A DNA stretch of 64,000 nt. Origin: Taibaiella sp. GTDB taxonomy: Bacteria; Bacteroidota; Bacteroidia; Chitinophagales; Chitinophagaceae. Of this stretch, positions 52,313-61,036 are shown piece after piece. The notes beneath the pieces were generated by a model, which was not told the DNA's origin, ran no database searches, and worked only from the letters and a program-made list of their open reading frames with translations. Positions within the stretch are counted from its first letter, which is position 1. Every line of letters begins with the position of its first letter. The translations under genes were made by a program, and so were the position numbers. The stretch is from positions 124,001 to 188,000 of the forward strand of contig JACDGL010000005.1 of assembly GCA_013815385.1 (NCBI GenBank), written 5' to 3'.

Positions 52313-52696
52313 CTAGTTGTTGGTAAAATATTCCCTAACAAAAGCATGCTCCTGGTTCTCAGTCATCTTATCGGTCTGCTGTACGTCAATTTTTGTATGC
52401 GCGTAATGCGGGTCAGCCCTTAGCAAATTGAACAACTCCACTTTGGCATTAGTAGGACCAAAAAGGATCACCTTATCATAGGTCTTAATAATGGCTCCCA
52501 ATCGCTTATAATACTCTGCCTGGCGGTGCTGCTCTTTATTATGCATCAGTCCTTCGCTCTTACTGAAGCTCTGTTCTTTTTCCTCGTGCGTAAAAGCAGA
52601 TGCTATCGTTTTTGTTTCGATAGGATCGGTCGTAAACTCCATAATGTGCGCACTTGCATGATCCATCCAGATGCCTAAATTCTTTGTTGCTGTCAT
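52313..52696 (-). CDS. Small eRF1-domain-like protein
   Basis: A 127-residue soluble protein. The start (KNLGIWMDHASAHIMEF) and the core (YYKRLGAIIKTYDKVILFGPTNAKVELFNLLRAD) resemble the Rossmann-like eRF1 domain 3 and the bacterial release-factor-like (BaeRF/host-attachment) proteins, in which a GPTNAK-type loop follows a strand. The typical upstream domains are absent. The function is unknown. The similarity is by eye and should be treated as a hypothesis. Confidence 0.6.
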   Translation of the reverse strand: MTATKNLGIWMDHASAHIMEFTTDPIETKTIASAFTHEEKEQSFSKSEGLMHNKEQHRQAEYYKRLGAIIKTYDKVILFGPTNAKVELFNLLRADPHYAHTKIDVQQTDKMTENQEHAFVREYFTNN

Positions 52697-52771
52697 TTTC
52701 CTATTATGCTGTTATCTCTAAATATATGCTTATTCCCCCACGCTTCGCGAAACAGGGTATTTATTTAACAA

Positions 52772-54760
52772 TCACGTGGCCGGAATAATATCGATAATGA
52801 CCGTACGATTATAGAACCTCTTTTCAGGAAGCTCGTTTCCAAAAGGCGCCTTGCCTTCATCCTCGCCAAAACCCTGTGTTTCAAATTTCACGCCTCTTTT
52901 TCCGGCATTTGATAATGCGCGCTCCAGTATCTGCTGCGCGCCATTTGCCCTCTGGCGTGATAAATTAAGGTTATATGCTTCTGTGCCTATAATATCTGTA
53001 TGGCCATGAATGATAACAGTAGCGTTATCGGGTATCAATGGTGCTACCAGGTCTGTAAGGAATTTTTCATAAACAGTTATTGATTTTGACCTGTCAAAAT
53101 CGAACAGGATGCTGTAGCGCATACCTTCCTGCTTAGCGTCATCCATTTTCATCAGGCTAACTGAACTTTCTTTTTCAATAGAATGCCCGGTTTTTGTCTG
53201 CCCCGTCATCACCACTTTATAGTTGCCCTGGGTATTATTGCCTAGTATTGTTTTACCCGGTACCGATGCCTGGTCTCCGGTATAAGGGCCGTATTTCTGT
53301 ACACCACCGCGCTGCTCGTCTGTAACCTGCACTGCCCATGAGCTAAGCAATTCGCTGGCGCCTACCGCATTGAACACTACGCGGCTATCCATAGGGTCTT
53401 CCGGCGCTGTGGTCATCTGCACCGGTTTCAGGAAAGATGATGTGCCCTGGCCCTGCCCTACTTCCATAAGTAACGACGGAGAATAGCTTTCAATATCTAC
53501 CCTGCGGTCGCCTTCACGTGCGAGGGCAATATCCATACTACCACCTTTTTTCTCTGATGGAATATCCGGCTTATCCTTGCCAACAGTAGTGATCCTTGTG
53601 GAGCCTATACCAAATACATTCACGAGATATTGTTTTACATTCTCTGCCAGTACTTTACCCTGCCCCGGATCTTTATAAGAAGAACCGGTAAGGATAATGG
53701 CACTTTGCGGATTGGAACGCATACGGTCGCCCATGATATTGAGGATATTATAATAAACCGATAACTGCCTTGCCGAACGGCCTGAATTCAGGTCCATTGG
53801 CTGGCCCTGCTGTATCTGTGCTTCCTTAAATGTAGCAGCCTGTGAATTGCTAAGCTGCACATAACGCTCCGGTATGCTGGTAGATCCCGTATTGAAAAAT
53901 ACAGAATTACGAAGCGGGAATATCTCCTTCACCCTGCGATCCGGAGGGCCTATTTTAGGCGCCCGTACAGAGAATTGTACATCCTTATCTATAATAGTAA
54001 CCGGTACCGGAAGCGGTGCTACCACTACAGGAACGGGGGCAATAAATTTCTTTACAGTACCCAGCTTAAGTGCAAGCCCAACACGCACGGTAGATACAGC
54101 CCATGACTCTACTGAGCGTGGATCGTGACCAAGGTTGGTTTGGAAAGATGCAAAGGGAGAGAGGGTAACCTGTGTATTATTAGTACGTGCAGACAACGGG
54201 ATATCAACACCAGCACCTGCTTGCCCAGAAAATACGGTTGTGTTTATATCGCTGAACTGGCCTCTTCTATCCACTTGCTTGTCTTGTGTATAGAGGTATG
54301 ACTTAGCTATATTAAAGCTAAGTGTAGGGCCTGCAAATAAATAGAAAGCGTTACCGAACGGCGCTACACGCAAACTGGGCTCAATAGCGATGTAACTAAG
54401 ATTGGTAGAAAGGTTGGCAGGACAGTTGCACGGCGCAGTAACCTGGTCAAATGATCCACCACGATTATCGAATGCAACATTCAGCATACCACCCCATACT
54501 CTGCCGGGCCGGTACTCTACCAGTAACGAAGCATAAGGCCGCACATCGTTGCCTTTATGAAAAGCAGTGGGCGTCGAGAAGCCTTCGTTGAGCGTCTGGG
54601 TTGTACCCTCGTAAAAATTGAAATTGGCTGCGCCCGATTCTCCAAACCACCATACCGGATGCGGACGTGTCACAACCTGCGCAAATGTGGTTACGGATGT
54701 GAGCACAAGCGCCAGTAAAATGAATGCGAACTTTTGTTTTGCTGTATAAATATGAATCAT
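52772..54760 (-). CDS. OmpA-family outer membrane protein
   Basis: A 662-residue envelope protein. The signal peptide (FAFILLALVLTSVTTFAQ) precedes an eight-strand-type barrel at about 30-235, a central region at about 270-540 that contains one degenerate OmpA-like module (NSVFFNTGSTSIPERYVQLSN..GRSARQLSVYYNIL), and a C-terminal OmpA peptidoglycan-binding domain (YSILFDFDRSKSITVYEKFL; VIIHGHTDIIGTEAYNLNLSRQRANGAQQIL). It links the outer membrane to peptidoglycan. It lies 55 bp after the ice-binding-type gene on the same strand and may be cotranscribed. Confidence 0.85.
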   Translation of the reverse strand: MIHIYTAKQKFAFILLALVLTSVTTFAQVVTRPHPVWWFGESGAANFNFYEGTTQTLNEGFSTPTAFHKGNDVRPYASLLVEYRPGRVWGGMLNVAFDNRGGSFDQVTAPCNCPANLSTNLSYIAIEPSLRVAPFGNAFYLFAGPTLSFNIAKSYLYTQDKQVDRRGQFSDINTTVFSGQAGAGVDIPLSARTNNTQVTLSPFASFQTNLGHDPRSVESWAVSTVRVGLALKLGTVKKFIAPVPVVVAPLPVPVTIIDKDVQFSVRAPKIGPPDRRVKEIFPLRNSVFFNTGSTSIPERYVQLSNSQAATFKEAQIQQGQPMDLNSGRSARQLSVYYNILNIMGDRMRSNPQSAIILTGSSYKDPGQGKVLAENVKQYLVNVFGIGSTRITTVGKDKPDIPSEKKGGSMDIALAREGDRRVDIESYSPSLLMEVGQGQGTSSFLKPVQMTTAPEDPMDSRVVFNAVGASELLSSWAVQVTDEQRGGVQKYGPYTGDQASVPGKTILGNNTQGNYKVVMTGQTKTGHSIEKESSVSLMKMDDAKQEGMRYSILFDFDRSKSITVYEKFLTDLVAPLIPDNATVIIHGHTDIIGTEAYNLNLSRQRANGAQQILERALSNAGKRGVKFETQGFGEDEGKAPFGNELPEKRFYNRTVIIDIIPAT

Positions 54761-54815
54761 AAATAGCTTGTTTTAAAAAATTAATTCTAGTTATATAGCT
54801 TGACTATTCTATTAC

Positions 54816-56660
54816 TCAGGGTACGTTGATCGTTGTGTTTACCATAGTAACAGAAGCATTCAAAGAGAGCGCCCGACCATTCAATATGGTTTGTACCAGG
54901 TTACCTGCTGTAGAGAAAGTAAGACCTGCTGAAGTAATGATAGTACCTACCATAGTACCACCACCGGCGCCGTTGATAGTTGCCGAGCTGCCTACATACC
55001 AGAATACATTTTTAGCTTGCGCACCGTTAATGAGTATTACACTACGCGCACCTGTGGGGCCGGCAACACCAACTGTAAGAGCAGCTGAGCACTGGAATAT
55101 CCATATGGCATTCGGGTTACCCGCGGCATCGAGTGTAAGGTTACCGCTTGTAATTTTAAAAGTGGTAGCGGCAGCTTTATATACACCGGGAGTTAACGTT
55201 AAGTTACCCAGCTCGCCTGCACCGGGGTCAGTGCCGCCGGGCTTGGATGCGGGGGAAATGCTATTGTAGGCGGCAAGGGCATCAGCACGGCCGGCAGTGG
55301 CAATAGCAAATGATGCCGCAGTACCTGGCGCAGGTGGTGCAGTGTATATCCTGCCCGTTACGTTTCCTATATTCAGCGGGGTTTCTGTATAAATATCGCC
55401 CGTAGTGCCATCATGGAACCCGGTGATCAAAGTAGAAGCGGCAGTGGTGCCTATGCTGCCATTGTTGATAACTGTATTAACACCCTGGTTAGTGATACCC
55501 GCATTACCACCGAAAGCGCCAAATAGGGCTGCACTTTTCAGATCAGGAGGCGGTGGCGCTATAGTAGTGAACGTCCATACATAGTTACTTACCAGCGCAT
55601 TGCCTGCCAGGTCTTTAGCCCCTGTGGTAATTGTAGCTGTATATAATGTGTTGGAGTCAAGATTAACTGTTGGTGAAAAGGTAGCCACTGTGCCCGCATA
55701 GGTAACAGTACCTGTAACTGCGGTAACGCCATGTTTTAAAAGAAAGGTAGTGCTATTGATGGTTAAAGGATCCATAACCTTGCTAAAGGTGGCGGTGATC
55801 TGTTTAGTGGGCAGCACACCGGTAGCATTGTTTACCGGATCGGTTGCAATAACCGTAGGCGGTGTTATAACAGACGTACCGGACACTGTAGTGAACGACC
55901 ATGTATAGTTACTGACAAGCGCATTGCCTACCAGGTCTTTAGAACCGGTAGTAATGGTAGCGGTATATAGGATGTTGGTGTCAAGATTAACTGTTGGGGA
56001 GAAAGTAGCCACGGTGCCCGCATAGGTAACCACACCGGTTACAGCAATAGCACCATGCTTCAGGAGAAAAGTGGTGTTGTTGATAGTCAGCGGATTCATT
56101 GCCTTGCTGAATGTGGCGGTGATCTTTTTATTGACCGGCACAGCAGTTGCTCCAGCCAGCGGATCGGTAGCGATCACGGTAGGCGGAGTTGTACCCAGCG
56201 AATCGCCGGTAGTAAACGACCAGACGTAATTGCTTACCAGCGCATTGCCCTGGCGGTCTTTAGCACCAGTAGTAATAGTAGCTGTGTACTTGGTATTGCG
56301 TGCCAGATTAGTAGTAGGGGTAAAGGTGGCTGCCTTGCCTGCGTAGGTAACATAGCCTGCAATGGGCGTTGTTCCGTTCTTCAGCGTAAAGGTGGCAGCT
56401 GTAATGGTAGAAGAATCCATTACTTCATTAAAGTTAGCAACGACTATTGTATTAATGGCGACGCCCATAGCGCTATCGGTAGGGCTGGTGGATACCACCT
56501 GGGGGCAAAGACCGGTAAGGCCCGCATCTTCGTTCACCTTCTTACAGCCGGCCACAATAACGACCAGAAGCAATAACCTGAACCAATTGTTATTGAATAC
56601 TTTTGAATAACCCTTACGTATCCGCAACAGGATATTACCAGTAGTAGAATTTCGCATCAT
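54816..56660 (-). CDS. Lipoprotein with three Big_5 modules and an ice-binding-like domain
   Basis: A 614-residue lipoprotein (VIVAGC, Cys39). Three Big_5 Ig-like modules of about 105 residues follow (PTDSAMGVAINTIVVANFNEVMDSSTI; FSKAMNPLTINNTTFLLKHG; FSKVMDPLTINSTTFLLKHG); modules 2 and 3 are nearly identical, a recent duplication. Residues 400-614 form a DUF3494/IBP beta-solenoid (SAALFGAFGGNAGITNQG..LTPGVYKAAATTFKITSGNLTLDAAGNPNAIWIFQ). This fold gives ice binding in some bacteria and algae but also occurs in adhesins. A regulatory site of the HMA-AraC type lies 76 bp upstream. Confidence 0.85.
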   Translation of the reverse strand: MMRNSTTGNILLRIRKGYSKVFNNNWFRLLLLVVIVAGCKKVNEDAGLTGLCPQVVSTSPTDSAMGVAINTIVVANFNEVMDSSTITAATFTLKNGTTPIAGYVTYAGKAATFTPTTNLARNTKYTATITTGAKDRQGNALVSNYVWSFTTGDSLGTTPPTVIATDPLAGATAVPVNKKITATFSKAMNPLTINNTTFLLKHGAIAVTGVVTYAGTVATFSPTVNLDTNILYTATITTGSKDLVGNALVSNYTWSFTTVSGTSVITPPTVIATDPVNNATGVLPTKQITATFSKVMDPLTINSTTFLLKHGVTAVTGTVTYAGTVATFSPTVNLDSNTLYTATITTGAKDLAGNALVSNYVWTFTTIAPPPPDLKSAALFGAFGGNAGITNQGVNTVINNGSIGTTAASTLITGFHDGTTGDIYTETPLNIGNVTGRIYTAPPAPGTAASFAIATAGRADALAAYNSISPASKPGGTDPGAGELGNLTLTPGVYKAAATTFKITSGNLTLDAAGNPNAIWIFQCSAALTVGVAGPTGARSVILINGAQAKNVFWYVGSSATINGAGGGTMVGTIITSAGLTFSTAGNLVQTILNGRALSLNASVTMVNTTINVP

Positions 56661-56735
56661 AATTTTGTTGCAATGACCCTATAACAATATTGAGGGAAAC
56701 CACATGTAAAACTATGTTAAACAGTAACCGGGAAT

Positions 56736-56772
56736 GTTACACAATTGTGTAGTTTAGTTACATAATTCACAC
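56736..56772 (+). promoter_or_regulatory. Bipartite regulatory site S1
   Basis: GTTACACAA at 56736 and GTTACATAATTCACAC at 56757, 21 bp apart. On the minus strand a -7-like TAGTTTTA starts 22 bp from the site (56714-56707), pointing at the ice-binding-type gene. Confidence 0.7.
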
Positions 56773-56815
56773 CTATAGGATGTAAGAAGCTATAAATATT
56801 TGGTTATATAAGTCC

Positions 56816-57070
56816 TTACTTTTTTTCTGTTTGCCTATCCAGTGACTTCTGCTCGGCATTCACGTCCCTCTGCTTTTTGTGCATCTTCCGCATTTTCTTA
56901 TCCGTCTTATTTTGCTTTTTAGCCACCTTGTATTGGGTGTCATCCAGTTTATGCTGGCGAGCATCAGACTTCATCTGTGCTTTTTCCTCCGCCTTAGTCT
57001 GCGTTTGGGCAAATGAAATATTTGCTGCTAATCCTACAGCCAGTATGGCCATAATAAAATGCTTTTTCAT
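56816..57070 (-). CDS. Small secreted highly charged protein
   Basis: An 84-residue protein with signal peptide (KKHFIMAILAVGLAANISFAQ) and a mature part made almost only of Lys, Gln, Asp, Glu and Arg (KAEEKAQMKSDARQHKLDDTQYKVAKKQNKTDKK), probably a long periplasmic helix. No family is recognised. Similar Lys/Gln-rich exported peptides are common in Bacteroidota, often near stress or envelope genes. It lies between two regulated genes. Confidence 0.65.
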   Translation of the reverse strand: MKKHFIMAILAVGLAANISFAQTQTKAEEKAQMKSDARQHKLDDTQYKVAKKQNKTDKKMRKMHKKQRDVNAEQKSLDRQTEKK

Positions 57071-57100
57071 AATTTTTAATTTAATTATTTACAAATGATA

Positions 57101-57379
57101 CTAAAACAGCACAGACGAATGTAACAGGTGAAGCATTTCAAATTTTGGCAATAATTCTTTTGTATACCAGTCTTCTACAGTTTTAAAGCCCTGTAGGTTC
57201 TTTACGTTGAAGAGTTCTCCAAAACAAGTAAAATGCGCAATAGCAGTGGCAGGATCTGCTATCCAATGTTTCCCATCTGTAAAAGAAAAACTGTGCGTAG
57301 TGATCGTGATCTTATCTATAATGAACTGCGTTTTATTATCCGCTGTTATTACAGTATGTACTTTTATTCCATTTTCCAC
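57101..57379 (-). CDS. Uncharacterised 92-residue protein
   Basis: A small soluble protein (VHTVITADNKTQFIIDKITITTHSFSFTDGKHWIADPATAIAHFTCFGELFNVKNLQGFKTVEDWYTKELLPKF) without a signal peptide. I recognise no family. Regulatory site S2 lies 58 bp upstream with a -7-like GATTTTTG at the same spacing as at the other sites, which supports it as a real, controlled gene. Confidence 0.6.
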   Translation of the reverse strand: MENGIKVHTVITADNKTQFIIDKITITTHSFSFTDGKHWIADPATAIAHFTCFGELFNVKNLQGFKTVEDWYTKELLPKFEMLHLLHSSVLF

Positions 57380-57436
57380 TCTGTACCTTTTACAGTTAGC
57401 ACTATTGCAAAAATCAGCAACTTTGCATTAATTTGT

Positions 57437-57473
57437 GTTACACAACTCTATTAATAGGTTACATCATTCACAC
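57437..57473 (+). promoter_or_regulatory. Bipartite regulatory site S2
   Basis: GTTACACAA at 57437 and GTTACATCATTCACAC at 57458, 21 bp apart. On the minus strand GATTTTTG starts 22 bp away (57415-57408), directed at the 92-residue protein gene. The regulator gene itself starts 96 bp to the right. Confidence 0.7.
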
Positions 57474-57569
57474 ATTTGCCGATAAGCCTGATTATATAAC
57501 TTAGCTTGCGTCGCAAAGTATGTTTTAAACATTCCCTGAATAACAATAAAAGTAATAATAATCTACGAG

Positions 57570-58130
57570 TTGAAGCTATACATTAAAAATATGGTGTGTA
57601 TCCGCTGCAAACTGGTGGTGAAAGAGGAGCTGGAGAAAGCAGGGATAGACTATAATCTTGTGGAATTGGGGGAGGTAGAAGTAAGGGAAAACCTTACGCC
57701 TGAGCAGCATGCCAAGGTAAAGACCGCCTTGATGAAAATAGGACTGGAGCTGATGGACGACAAGAAAAGCGTCCTCATTCAGCGTATTAAGAAGGTGATA
57801 GTGGAAATGGTGCATTACACAGAAGAGCCACTAAAGATCAACTTCTCTGAATACCTGGCACAGGTACTGAACCACGACTACACCTACCTTGCTAACCTGT
57901 TTTCTGAAGTGCAGGGCACTACCATTGAAAAATTCATCATAGCGCATAAAATAGAGCGCGTAAAGGAGTTATTGGTTTACAATGAGCTAACCCTTACAGA
58001 AATAGCCTACCTTTTGCACTACAGCAGCGTGGCCCACTTATCCAACCAGTTCAAAAAAGTAACCGGCCTCACCCCCACCCACTTTAAAAAACTAAAGGAG
58101 AAAATACGCTCGATGTTGGATGAGGTGTGA
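57570..58130 (+). CDS. AraC-family regulator with HMA-like N-terminus
   Basis: A 186-residue regulator. Residues 1-70 look like a ferredoxin-type heavy-metal-associated domain, with MVCIRC giving a CxxC (Cys10, Cys13). Residues 85-180 are a full AraC DNA-binding domain (YTYLANLFSEVQGTTIEKFIIAHKIERVKELL; LTEIAYLLHYSSVAHLSNQFKKVTGLTPTHFKKL). The start is TTG 57570, needed to include the first HMA strand KLYIKNMVC; ATG 57591 would remove it. It probably senses a metal or redox signal and activates the four sites S1-S4 around it. Confidence 0.85.
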   Translation: MKLYIKNMVCIRCKLVVKEELEKAGIDYNLVELGEVEVRENLTPEQHAKVKTALMKIGLELMDDKKSVLIQRIKKVIVEMVHYTEEPLKINFSEYLAQVLNHDYTYLANLFSEVQGTTIEKFIIAHKIERVKELLVYNELTLTEIAYLLHYSSVAHLSNQFKKVTGLTPTHFKKLKEKIRSMLDEV

Positions 58131-58161
58131 ATAATGTAAATTAAATACGCAATTGTATAAC
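58125..58161 (-). promoter_or_regulatory. Bipartite regulatory site S3
   Basis: Read on the minus strand: GTTATACAA from 58161 and TTTACATTATTCACAC from 58140, 21 bp apart. CATCTTTA begins 22 bp beyond the site on the plus strand (58183), directed at the cupin gene. The site overlaps the regulator's stop codon. Confidence 0.65.
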
Positions 58162-58372
58162 ACTTACTGGCTTAATGAATTGCATCTTTACATATTGCGC
58201 ATAAACTGCCTCCTTTTCCTAACCAGCATTACAGAGATCATAAAATTCTATTTCTCCCTACACAGGGAAAAACGAGTTGTGCTATCATAGGTAACATTTT
58301 AGGACTGAAGGGACTGAAAAAGAAACGGGCATCTAAACTGATCTAACGATACGAATCGGCAAAAATTGAATT

Positions 58373-58753
58373 ATGGACAACAAGCATACCAATGGGCTAC
58401 CGACAAGCAGTGAAATGGAAAAATCAAAGGCACACATTATTGTGGAGATAATAGAGTATGTGCCAAATGCCGTGGTAAGCAAGACCATTATTAAAAAATC
58501 TACAGGCAATGTAAGTGTAATGTCTTTCGACAGCGGCGAGGGGCTTACGGAGAAGACCTCCCCGTTTGATACTTTTGCACAGATCATAGAGGGCAAGGCA
58601 GAGATTGTAATAGATAAAAAATCAAACCATCTAGTATCAGGGCAAGGCATCATTATACCTGCACATGCTTCCAATTTTATAAAGCCCGACGGGCGTTTTA
58701 AAATGATACTCACTATCATTAAAAGCGGGTATGAGGATACACCATTATCTTAA
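58373..58753 (+). CDS. Cupin-domain protein
   Basis: A 126-residue single-domain cupin (VSVMSFDSGEGLTEKTSPFDTFAQIIEGKAEIVIDKKSNHLVSGQGIIIPAHASNFIKPDGRFKMILTIIKSG). The first cupin motif lacks the usual two histidines, so metal binding is uncertain; AHASN keeps the second-motif histidine. The function is unknown. Site S3 lies 212 bp upstream. The PAS kinase gene follows 41 bp later and may be cotranscribed. Confidence 0.82.
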   Translation: MDNKHTNGLPTSSEMEKSKAHIIVEIIEYVPNAVVSKTIIKKSTGNVSVMSFDSGEGLTEKTSPFDTFAQIIEGKAEIVIDKKSNHLVSGQGIIIPAHASNFIKPDGRFKMILTIIKSGYEDTPLS

Positions 58754-58794
58754 CACCGCATTGCCACAATTTTAATTAACACCAAGGCTTATAT

Positions 58795-60342
58795 ATGGCT
58801 TCCAATATTCTTTCCGACACTAAGGGCATTAAGAAAATAGGCGTGACCAGCGGCTATCCCATAAAGCCTATTACCGAGACCATCACTAACGGTTTCTTTA
58901 CCGTAGATAAGCAGTGGACTGTAAAATACTGGAACAAGGCAGCCGAAAAACTGCTTAAGGTTGCAGCAAAAGATGTACTGGGCAAGAACCTTTGGGAGCA
59001 ATTTGCTGATATTATTCCTTTAGAGTTCTATGGCGTGTATTACAAGGCATTCCAGCAGGATACACCTATTCATTTTGAAGAATACTGGGGCGAAATGGGC
59101 GCATGGTTTGATGTGGTGACCTACTACTGCGATGACCTGTTATCTGTTTCTTTTAAAAGCTGCAACAAGCCGGTACATGCTGAAGAAGAACTGAAAGTAG
59201 TGAATGAATTATACAGGTTCATTACCAAGGTTACAAACGATTGCCTGTGGGAATGGGACCTGCAGACGAAGGAGCTTTTCTGGATAGATGGCGGGCACAA
59301 AAGGGTATTTGGATTCGATGTAGAGAACGCTCTTATCCCGCAGAGCTTTTGGGAAAGCTGCATACATCCTGATGACAGGGTGCGGATACTTACGCGGCTC
59401 AATAAGATCATTACCGATGGCGCAGGTAATGTGTGGGAAGATGAATACAGGTTCAGGAAAGTAAACGGCGACTATGCCTATGTGCAGGACCGTGGGCATA
59501 TAATCTATGACGCAGAGAATAACGCAACCCGGATGGTAGGCGCCACGCAGGATATTACTACCCGCAAGCTAGCCGAGATAAAATTATTAGAAAGCGAACG
59601 CAAACTATTATTAATAGCACGGCAGCCGGTAAAGGAATCGATACCTGTAGTAGCGCCAACCATATTTAACGGAGACCCTAACAGATTTGCAGCCGCACTG
59701 GCCCATGAGGTCCGCAACCCGCTTACCAATATCAACTTATCGGCCGAGATGTTGGGAACAGCAATGAAAGGCGATGATGAACGGGCATACGTGGATATAA
59801 TATTAAGGAGCTCTAAACGCATCAACAACCTGATCATTGAATTTCTGAAGTACCAGAAAGAGGATGAGATAACCGCAGAAAAATACTCGATAAAGGACCT
59901 GCTGGATGAGGCATTGGAAATGACGAAAGACCGGCTGACCTTAAAGCATGTAGCGGTAAAAAAAGACTACAGTATACAGGATGATAAAATAATACTTAAC
60001 AGGCCCAAGACACTAATTGCGCTGATAAATATCATTATCAATGCCATAGACGCAATGGAGGCAGGTAAAGGCGAGCTGAAGCTGCTGACCATGTCTATAG
60101 ACGGAAAATACGTGGTACAGATAGAAGATAATGGCTGCGGCATAAGCAAGGTAAACCTGAAATATATTTTTGAGGCCTACTACACTAATAAACCCGGTGG
60201 GCTGGGATTGGGGCTGGCAACAACCTATAATATACTGCGGGCAAATAATGTAGAAATAAAGGTAGAGTCGGAAGAAGGGCGGGGCACGCGCTTCATTCTC
60301 CTGTTCGATAAAAAACCTTTGTATAATCCATTTAATAAGTAA
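58795..60342 (+). CDS. PAS-domain sensor histidine kinase
   Basis: A 515-residue cytosolic kinase without membrane segments. PAS domains lie at about 28-120 (FFTVDKQWTVKYWNKAAEKLL) and 140-262 (WEWDLQTKELFWIDGGHKRVFGF..DEYRFRKVNGDYAYVQDRGHII). The HisKA motif ALAHEVRNPLTNI carries phospho-His304. The ATPase has the N box (LINIIINAIDAME), G1 (IEDNGCGIS) and G2 (GGLGLGLATTYNIL). It senses a cytoplasmic signal, perhaps redox or a small ligand. Its probable partner is the receiver protein encoded 53 bp downstream. Confidence 0.92.
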   Translation: MASNILSDTKGIKKIGVTSGYPIKPITETITNGFFTVDKQWTVKYWNKAAEKLLKVAAKDVLGKNLWEQFADIIPLEFYGVYYKAFQQDTPIHFEEYWGEMGAWFDVVTYYCDDLLSVSFKSCNKPVHAEEELKVVNELYRFITKVTNDCLWEWDLQTKELFWIDGGHKRVFGFDVENALIPQSFWESCIHPDDRVRILTRLNKIITDGAGNVWEDEYRFRKVNGDYAYVQDRGHIIYDAENNATRMVGATQDITTRKLAEIKLLESERKLLLIARQPVKESIPVVAPTIFNGDPNRFAAALAHEVRNPLTNINLSAEMLGTAMKGDDERAYVDIILRSSKRINNLIIEFLKYQKEDEITAEKYSIKDLLDEALEMTKDRLTLKHVAVKKDYSIQDDKIILNRPKTLIALINIIINAIDAMEAGKGELKLLTMSIDGKYVVQIEDNGCGISKVNLKYIFEAYYTNKPGGLGLGLATTYNILRANNVEIKVESEEGRGTRFILLFDKKPLYNPFNK

Positions 60343-60358
60343 ATAATAAGTAAAAGAC

Positions 60359-60366
60359 TACCTTTG
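60359..60366 (+). promoter_or_regulatory. -7 box of the receiver gene
   Basis: TACCTTTG matches TAnnTTTG, 29 nt before the ATG at 60396, so the receiver may have its own promoter. Confidence 0.4.
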
Positions 60367-60395
60367 TTTTAAGTTGGATACAGCAGATAAAAACT

Positions 60396-60830
60396 ATGAG
60401 TGAAGTCCATAAAGATGGTCCTATTATTATCATTGAGGACGACAAGGATGACCAGGAAATACTAGCAGAGATATTTAAAAAGCTGGACCTGGATAATGAG
60501 ATCATTTATTTTGCCGATGGCAACCTGGCGCTGGAGTATCTGAACCAAACAGAAGTACACCCTTTTCTCATCATGTCTGATGTGAACATGCCGAAGATAA
60601 ACGGCTTTGATCTCAGGAACCTGGTGCAGACCAACGAAAGGCTGCATATAAAATGTATCCCCTACCTTTTCTTTACCACCTCTGCTACTAAGAAATCTGT
60701 ATCCGATGCCTATACACTTTCTGTACAGGGCTTCTTCGAAAAACCAAGCAGCTTCAGCGAGCTTGAAAAAACAATAAAGATCATTATCGACTACTGGAAA
60801 GCATGCGTTGCGCCCGGCCAGTATGAATAA
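60396..60830 (+). CDS. Stand-alone response regulator receiver
   Basis: A 144-residue CheY-like, Rcp1-type receiver without an output domain. Landmarks are IIIIEDDKDDQEI (acidic pocket), phospho-Asp62 in MSDVNMPKINGF, the TTSATK switch and FFEKPSS with the conserved lysine. It is the likely partner of the adjacent kinase and must pass the signal by protein contact or phosphotransfer. Confidence 0.92.
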   Translation: MSEVHKDGPIIIIEDDKDDQEILAEIFKKLDLDNEIIYFADGNLALEYLNQTEVHPFLIMSDVNMPKINGFDLRNLVQTNERLHIKCIPYLFFTTSATKKSVSDAYTLSVQGFFEKPSSFSELEKTIKIIIDYWKACVAPGQYE

Positions 60831-60873
60831 ATCTTTGATCCTTCCGGCTTTTTAAGCAGCCATATTCCCATAA

Positions 60874-60910
60874 GTGTGATTAATGTAACTAATACATTTA
60901 TTTATGTAAG
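60874..60910 (-). promoter_or_regulatory. Bipartite regulatory site S4
   Basis: Read on the minus strand: CTTACATAA from 60910 and GTTACATTAATCACAC from 60889, 21 bp apart. CATCTTTG begins 22 bp beyond the site on the plus strand (60932), directed at the cytochrome gene at 61037. Confidence 0.65.
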
Positions 60911-61036
60911 GCTTCTGTACGCGAATACATTCATCTTTGCATCCTCTATACCAGGGCCCGCTTAATAGCTGATATACAGGATCAGTTCCTGCCCTTTCTT
61001 TCTATTCCATTTGCTTTATAAATAATACCGAACATT

